A DNA stretch of 30,041 nt from Ichthyophthirius multifiliis (Eukaryota > Ciliophora > Oligohymenophorea > Hymenostomatida). The translations under genes and the position numbers were made by a program. The stretch is from the NCBI RefSeq assembly GCF_000220395.1, contig NW_004086841.1:1-30041 (forward strand), in the 5' to 3' direction. The notes under the pieces are model-generated. The model did not search any database, was not told the origin of the DNA, and saw only the letters and a list, made by a program, of their open reading frames with translations. Shown here in pieces: positions 23,368 through 30,041 of this stretch; within the stretch, counting starts at the first letter, position 1; every line of letters starts with the position of its first letter.

Positions 23368-26162
23368 TCAAAATTTTGCTCCAAAACCTCCTCTTCCTGA
23401 TTTTCCTCTAATTCCACCTCTTCCACCTCTTCCACCTCTTCCACCTTTTTAATATGATTTTTAGCTTATAAATGGTGTTTTATTAATATTAGGACTTTTA
23501 AAATTTTATTTATTTCTTTAAATAATTAAGCTTCTTTTACCCCTATCCATATTCTTAAGTTTATTTCCTTTCTTAATTTTCTTATTCTAAAATAAATTTA
23601 ATAAATTAATAAATATAATATAAATATATATATATATATATATATTAATAATTATTTTTTTATTTATAATTTTATTTAATTAATATTATTTTTATTTATT
23701 TTTTTTATATAAAAAATAATTTTATAATTTAATTATATACATATATATATAAATATATAAATATTAATATTTATATTTTACTTTTAATAATTAATATTGA
23801 TTTTTAAGTTCATTTTTAACTCCTTTTTATTTAAATTCATTATTATTATCATTTAAATAAATTCCTTTTTAGTTTAGATTTCTTTTTTTAAACATTCCTT
23901 TAACTCTATTAACTAGATTACTATCTTCAGTTTCTCCTTCTTTTTATAATTTGACCATATTTTTTTTTTACCATTTTTTTAATACTTCTTTTGCCACTTA
24001 ACCCTATTTTTTGTGGTGTTTATCTTCTTTGTCTTTTACTATTCTTCCCACTTCATCTTATTTTCCTCGAACGAACTATTTCTTTTTTTTATCCCAAATA
24101 TTTTTTTTTTTATTTCTTAATATATCCTCGTAATCTTCCCCTACTATATATGCATTTACATCCGAAGTTTAAATTTTTGAAGAATCTTCAATTTTTTTTA
24201 CCCTAAAATGATCTTATTGTGCATTTATGTATTAATCTTTATGTCTAAAATCGAGTATTTGTGATTTTTTTATCTTTTTTTTTATATTTAAAGGCTTTTT
24301 TTCATCTTCTAGTTTAATATCTGGCTCATCTTCTTAAATATTTTCGTCATTCTCATCAATATTTAGTCCTTCTTGTTCTTCTTTTTCCATTTTTCTGACA
24401 TCTTGTTCGTCTAAAGCACTTAAAATATCTTCTTTTTCTTCTTCTTCTTCTTCTTTCTATTTTTAAATTTCTATTCTTAATTAAGAGATTTTTTCTTATC
24501 TTTATTTTCTTTCTTGGAATTATTTTTCTTATTTTTTTAATTATTAAACGGCTTATTAAAAACCTGAAAAAGCATAACTTTCATCACTTTCTTTTAAAAC
24601 GCCTGCATTTTTAATTTATCTCTATTAAAAAATCTCCAAAGCACACTATTAGGGTTTAAAATGTCTTATTTAGTTCAAAAAAGCAATTTTTTCTTCCTCA
24701 TCCTTGACCAAATTTGCAAAAAGAGGGTTGATTTTTTCCCTGTTAATCATTTTTTGATTTTTAACAGACACTTTAGATGCACTTTCTCTAGTTTTAAGGA
24801 ATTAAATAAATGCATTATTTGCCATTTATTACATTTTATAAATTTCTATGTCTTCCTTTTACAAAATTTCTATTTTACCTTAAGTATCTTCAATTAAAGA
24901 CGACGGAACGACCCCATAATAGGCTTTATTATTATCTTTTTTTGAAAAATCATCTTCTTTTTCACTTATTTTCCTCCCAACATAATAGCAGACTTCATTT
25001 ATATACATAATTTCATTCATGCTAACCATTGCATATATATTTCCTGTTTTTCCAGCTCTACCAGTCCTCCCTGATCTATGAATGAAAATTTTAGTCTAAG
25101 CAGGAAGGTCAAAATGGATTACATTTTAAACATGGGGCAAGTCTATACCTCTTGCAGCTAAGTCTGTGACTACTAAAACGTTAACTCTTTTGCTTTTAAA
25201 TTCATTTATTTAGTCTTTTCGGGCTAGTGGGTCCATTTTACCGTATATGGAGACGTTTTCGATTTTGAATTTTTCCAAAACGGCGCTCACTAGGTCTACG
25301 TGGTATTTAGTTGAGGCAAATATTATTGTTGAGTTTTCAGTATTTTCTGAATAATTAATAATCTTTTCTAATAAATATATTAAAATGGCGAATTTCTCGT
25401 TATTTCTTGCTAGTAAAAAATTCAATGAAAGATTCTCGTTTAGTGTATATTCGGAATCTAATTTAACAAAAACATACTCTTTTAAGCCTGCTCTAGCAAA
25501 AGAAGAAAGCTCCTCTGGTATAGTTGCTGAAAACATCAAAGTTTACCTGTTTTGGGAAACTTTTTTTAAAATAGTCTTCATTTGGTCTGCGAAACCCATT
25601 TCGAATAAATAATCGCATTCATCAAATATTAAAAATTCTACTTTATTTAATGTAAGTCCGGTTTCATCTATTAATTATGATAAACGACCTGGTGTAACTA
25701 TTAATATGTCTGGGTTTCCAGCTAAACTCTCAAATTAACCTTCTAAATTATGGCCTCCTACTAATAATGAATATGTTAAATCAGTGAATTTTATAAAAGA
25801 TTTTAATACTGAAGTTATCTATATATTTTTTTTAAAATGTATATTTATATATATATATATGTATTATTTAAAACTTATAAAGCTAATTCTCTAGTAGGTA
25901 ATACTATTAAGGCACGCGCACCGACTGTTCTAGAGTGTGTTTAGAGCTTATTTACTAAAGGAATTACAAATGCGGCAGTTTTACCAGAACCTGTTCGAGA
26001 ACAGGCTACTATATCACGACCTTCGAGGATTAAAGGAATCGCTTTTCTCTATATTGGGGTCGGGACGTTAAAACCACGAGCTTTTATGGCTTTGTATACT
26101 GGATATACTAAATTCATGGATTCAAAACCTCCTCCTTTTTTTCTTTTTATTGTTTCGGTCAT
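23368..26162 (-). CDS. DBP10: ATP-dependent RNA helicase Dbp10/DDX54
   Basis: DEAD-box helicase for 60S ribosomal subunit assembly in the nucleolus. Exons 25875-26162, 23782-25818 and 23368-23586 (introns of 56 and 195 nt, between codons) give 847 residues, close to the family size (human about 880, yeast 995). Motifs: GGGFESMNL (10-18), the subfamily signature; Q motif FNVPTPIQ with Gln38 encoded by TAG; Walker A SRTGSGKT (55-62); PTREL (89-93); VTPGRL (137-142); motif II DECD (162-165) instead of DEAD; SAT (193-195), preceded by RQTLMF with TAA for Gln; IIFASTK; ARGID; and [13 protein letters not shown]. The C-terminal region keeps the Dbp10 block WDKKKKQFVRG (from 671) and then a basic tail. 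The last exon encodes three to four RGG repeats ending GGFGAKF. An acidic Glu/Asp-rich linker precedes the C-terminal block. Confidence 0.95.
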
Positions 26163-27339
26163 TTTTTTTTTGAGTTGTTTTTTTTATTTATTTATTTTTA
26201 ACCTTTTATATATTTTGATATTTATTTTTATTTTAATTTTATAAAAAAATATGAAAAAAAAATTATTTAGTTTTATATTAATATTTATTTTTTATAAATG
26301 TATTTGTATTAAAATATAAAAAAATGGAATTTTTGTTTTGTTTATAAATATATATTTATCAATATAATAATAATGTATAAAGAATATATATATTAATATG
26401 ATTTAATTTTATATATTTTTTAATAATTATTAATTACTTTAATTACTATTTTTTTTTCTAGTATATGTAGTGATTCTTATATTTGCTTTTTATTTACGAA
26501 TTTACCAATAAAAAAAAATATAAAAAATAATAGGGATTTCAATATAAAAATATATTATATACATTATTATAAAATTATTAACCTAATAAAAAATATTATA
26601 TAAACAAATATAATTTTTAACTATTTCAGAGAATTTATTAAATTATAATAATAATTTTAATTAATAAAAATATTATAAACATCATTTTAACATATTAATT
26701 TAAATATTATTATAAATTAATTTAAGTATAATTTCTATCTAAATATTTTATTTTTAATTCATATTTTTTTAGAATTAAATTTTAAAAAGACTAATATATT
26801 CAATTTTATATCATTTGATATATTTAATTTTATTTCATATTCTTTCATTTCATATTTTTTGTTTTTTTATTTATAATTATATTTAATTTTTTTTTTTTTT
26901 TTAATTAATTTTATTATAGATCATTAAATACATATTGTTATAAAAATATATTATTATAATAAATTTATATATGTATATATATTTATACTAATAAATATAT
27001 ATATGTATATATTTATACATAATATTTCATTATTATTATTAATTTATTATTTTAGTATAAATACTCATTAATTTTTAAAAATTTTTGATTATTATTTATA
27101 TTTTTTACTTTACTTTATTTTGTTTTTTTTATTTTTTGTTTTAATTTTTATTTAAATTTAATTTCAAATATTTGTAAATCATTTTTATATTTTTTTACTA
27201 TTATTTAAATTTTTTGTGTAATATATTAATTTTTTTAGTAATATTATAATACAAAATATTATCATTTATATATATATATATATATATATACATATTTTTA
27301 TTATATAGCTATTTTTAACATTATTTTATTATAATAAAA
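26163..27339. other. AT-rich intergenic region
   Basis: About 1.2 kb between the helicase start codon and the stop of the second channel gene, both on the minus strand. It should hold the helicase promoter near its left end. It contains poly-A/T tracts and an (AT)n run at about 27268-27290, and I see no coding frame. Confidence 0.55.
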
Positions 27340-30041
27340 TCATTATTGCTTTATTGTTTATTAATTTTTAAATCTTTAACATCTTGGCGAATAATTTTGA
27401 TCTATTTTTTTCGATATATACATTATGTTATTTTTTTTTTTAATCTTTAACTAACTTCTGTAAATTTTGTAAAAGCGATTATATTTTAATAAAACATTTT
27501 AAACATTATTATGTGCCATATAAATATTAAAAATTCTAATAAAATCAAAATGCATTTCTATATCATTTCCTTAAAGACCTTATAAATTATTTTAATTTCT
27601 AGTTTATTATATAAACATATTAATAAGTTCTTATTTTTATTTGTTAATATTTTATTAATTATCATCTTAGTTTTATATATCGTAATAGTTTTAATTTTAT
27701 TATAAAATTTAATTAAGACCTAATTTTGAAGATATTTATCTTTTTAAATTTTTTAAATTACTAGATTTTTTTTTTTAAAATACATTTTGCGTTTATTTTT
27801 ATTTTTATTAGCCTTGACTATTGTTATATATTTTCTAGACATCAAATTCATTTTCATTTTTTAATTATTCATCATATTAGTCCATAAATTCATCTTATAT
27901 TCTTACAATTTAATTTTCATCTTAATAAAATTATATATCTTCTTTAATATAATAATATTAGCTAATAGTCGCAAACTTCTATCTGACCATATTTCTTTTG
28001 AATTATTTAATAAACTATTACTATTCTTTTAAAAATATATTCAAAACTCTCTGATTTTTCGGTTTATAAAAAAAAAGAGGACAATCTTTAATTAAATGCA
28101 TATTACTTTTACATGAATAACACATTAATTTATAATCTTCTAAAGAATTATATAAATTTATATTATCTTTCATATTAAAATATGTCTCTCTATCATTCGG
28201 ATATTAATTTAAAACTTTAATAAATTAATCTAATTCTATATAATGTATAGTTGTTACTCCTATACTCCTTGCACTTGTTTAAGAGTAATAATTTTATGAC
28301 AAGAATTCATATAAACCAAATATTTGATTTTATCTTAAACGACTAAACTGTTTTATTTCATTCATTATAGAATTGTTATTCTTTTTTCCATTATCCATAT
28401 ATATATCTACAGTTCCTTTTAGAATTAAATATAAACAAGGAATATTATGTTAATCATTTTTCATAATAATCTCGTCTGGTCCTTTTTTATAAAAATAAAT
28501 AAATATTGAAAATTAAATTTTAATAATAAAAAAAAAAACCGAAATTAATTTCTTTAATAGCATCTGAAAGTGAATCTAGAAATTTCTTGGAAAAATTATT
28601 ACTAAGAAATTTAATTTTATGAATAGATTTTAGAGCAATTTCATGTTAGATTTCTTTTTTTAAAATTTAACTTAAACCATTTAAAGAATCACTTGGAATT
28701 TTATTACTTCTATATCCTTATTCATTCACATACTTAAGATATTTTCTTGCCATTTACTATAATTAAGGATTAACTTCTCTACTTGTCATATAATTGTTTA
28801 AATCAATTAATTATAGTCTATAATATTCTTATTTTTCGTTATATTCTCTAAACACATTTTATATATTACTCAAAATATATGCGAAAATTCCTGAAGATAA
28901 AATAGCTATAAAAGTTACAAAAAGTTATTCCAAATTATTATTTGGTGTAATATCCCCATACCCAATAGTTCCTATAGTAATTGCGGCAAAATAAACACTA
29001 TTTACATATTTTGTATAATTATCACTATTTTAGATTTATACTTTATGCATCCAACTTTTTTAGTTTGATTCTATTGAATAATTCCCTATGGCATGCCAAC
29101 AGCAGGCAAACATATGACATAGGAAAATCACTTAGGATAATAATGTAATTAAAGAAATAATAAAATTATAAGAAGGAGAAAGTTAAAAAGAATCTATTAT
29201 TCTTTCGATTATTTAATAGAAATTTATAAATTTTAATAAAATGAAAAGCATTTTTATAACATCATATTCTTAAGAATATTAACTACAAACAAAAATATAG
29301 GCTGCGATTTCTAATAAATTCCTAAAATTGAAAAAACTGTAGATTATTTTACTCCTTTTTTTCTCTATTACACCTTCGTGGTAATATGCTGTATTCAAAA
29401 TCATAAAAAAATTAATTAGAAAAGCTATATTACTTAAAAAATCAATAGAAATATTATTAGAATGATATGTATGGAAACTTATTTCGAAAGGAATTTTAAC
29501 AATATTTATTATTATGAAAATTAAATGAATAAAATCCCACATTAATGAAAATTTTTCATAAGGTAATATTATGGGTATTGGATCTATAATTATTTAAAGA
29601 ATATTTAATAATTTATAATATATAAAATTTATATATCTAAATAAAATTTTTAATTTTTTCTTAAAATTAATAGTTAGATTTTTAAAATTCTTATTATTTT
29701 GTATTTACTACGGTATATATTAATTTTTTGCAAATTTCTTTTACCTTTAATTAATTCTAATTCATCGTATTCTAGTGCTCCTAAATATATAAAAATATAT
29801 ATATAATAAAATAAATATTTTTAATTTATTTTTTATAAATATCTAATATAAAGATTAAAAAAAAAAAAATATATTATATAAAAATATATAAATTTATATA
29901 TATAATTATACATATATATAATAAAATATATAAAGATAAATAATATAAATATTTTTTATATATATTTATATAAATATAAAATAAATATGTATATACATAT
30001 TTTATAATATAAAATAAATATTTTTATTTTATTTATAAATA
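27340..30041 (-). CDS. K+-selective channel with degenerate cNMP-binding domain and CCHC knuckle (5' partial)
   Basis: Second six-transmembrane channel of the CNG/EAG type. Visible exons are 29745-29780, 28540-29583 and 27340-28481, with introns of 161 and 58 nt. The 5' end lies in an AT-rich intron running past the window edge. About 739 residues are visible, ending in TGA 27340-27342. Order: LIKDPIPIILPYEKF and S1 (MWDFIHLIFIIINI), further membrane segments (FLINFFMILNTAYYH, RNLLEIAAYIFVCS), S5 (LLSQVIFLCHMFACCWHA), pore with filter TIGYGDITP, S6 (FVTFIAILSSGIFAYILSN), and a C-linker. The cNMP-binding-like domain starts at GPDEIIM; its cassette reads FGLYEFL...SQTSARS and lacks the usual Gly-Glu pair and the Arg. 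A CCHC knuckle (CYSC....H....C, 28081-28122) follows immediately, then a Gln/Asn-rich tail with HFDFIRIFNIYMAHNN near the end. Confidence 0.87.

Noticed and set aside
1-30041. Standard genetic code with many pseudogenes
   Set aside because: All recognisable genes become intact when TAA and TAG are glutamine and TGA is stop, including invariant glutamines in the helicase.
1-30041. Internal eliminated sequences or mobile elements
   Set aside because: The genes are interrupted only by short GT-AG introns. I found no terminal inverted repeats, transposase or reverse-transcriptase motifs, so the DNA looks macronuclear.

Overview
The window reads as protein-coding DNA of a ciliate, most like an oligohymenophorean such as Ichthyophthirius or a Tetrahymena relative. 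Species is an inference. Three things support this. (1) TAA and TAG must be read as glutamine: the conserved Gln of the helicase Q motif is TAG, and the Gln before its motif III is TAA. TGA is the only stop in every gene that makes sense. (2) The DNA is extremely A+T rich (I judge above 85%), with short GC-richer islands marking exons. (3) Exons are joined by short AT-rich GT-AG introns, mostly 37-200 nt. Standard-code ORFs are therefore broken or misleading here, and I translated the genes by hand with TGA as sole stop. Exon sums divide by three for every complete model.

Layout, left to right. 1-948: AT-rich DNA with a 10-bp tandem repeat. 949-1667 (-): small coiled-coil-like unkn own protein. 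2190-3527 (-): DusA-type tRNA-dihydrouridine synthase. 3928-7756 (+): large K+-selective cation channel with a cyclic-nucleotide-binding domain and a CCHC zinc knuckle. 8097-9712 (-): long Lys/Gln/Asn-rich protein. About 10880-12540 (-): an unresolved multi-exon stretch, ending in an exon with weak resemblance to the TFIIH p34/Tfb4 subunit. 12935-14143 (-): STYX-like dual-specificity pseudophosphatase. 15077 to about 16700 (+): leucine-rich-repeat protein. 17634-18104 (+): small Asn-rich orphan. 19404-20810 (+): SR splicing factor (RRM, CCHC knuckle, RS domain). 23368-26162 (-): Dbp10/DDX54 DEAD-box helicase. 27340 to the right edge (-): second K+ channel with a cNMP-binding-like domain and CCHC knuckle, 5' end outside the window.

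The genes do not form a pathway or operon. Themes that recur are RNA metabolism (DusA, SR protein, Dbp10) and ion signalling (two channels). The most notable shared feature is that both channels carry a CCHC zinc knuckle directly after the cyclic-nucleotide-binding domain. I saw no rRNA, tRNA, CRISPR, telomere or recognisable mobile element.
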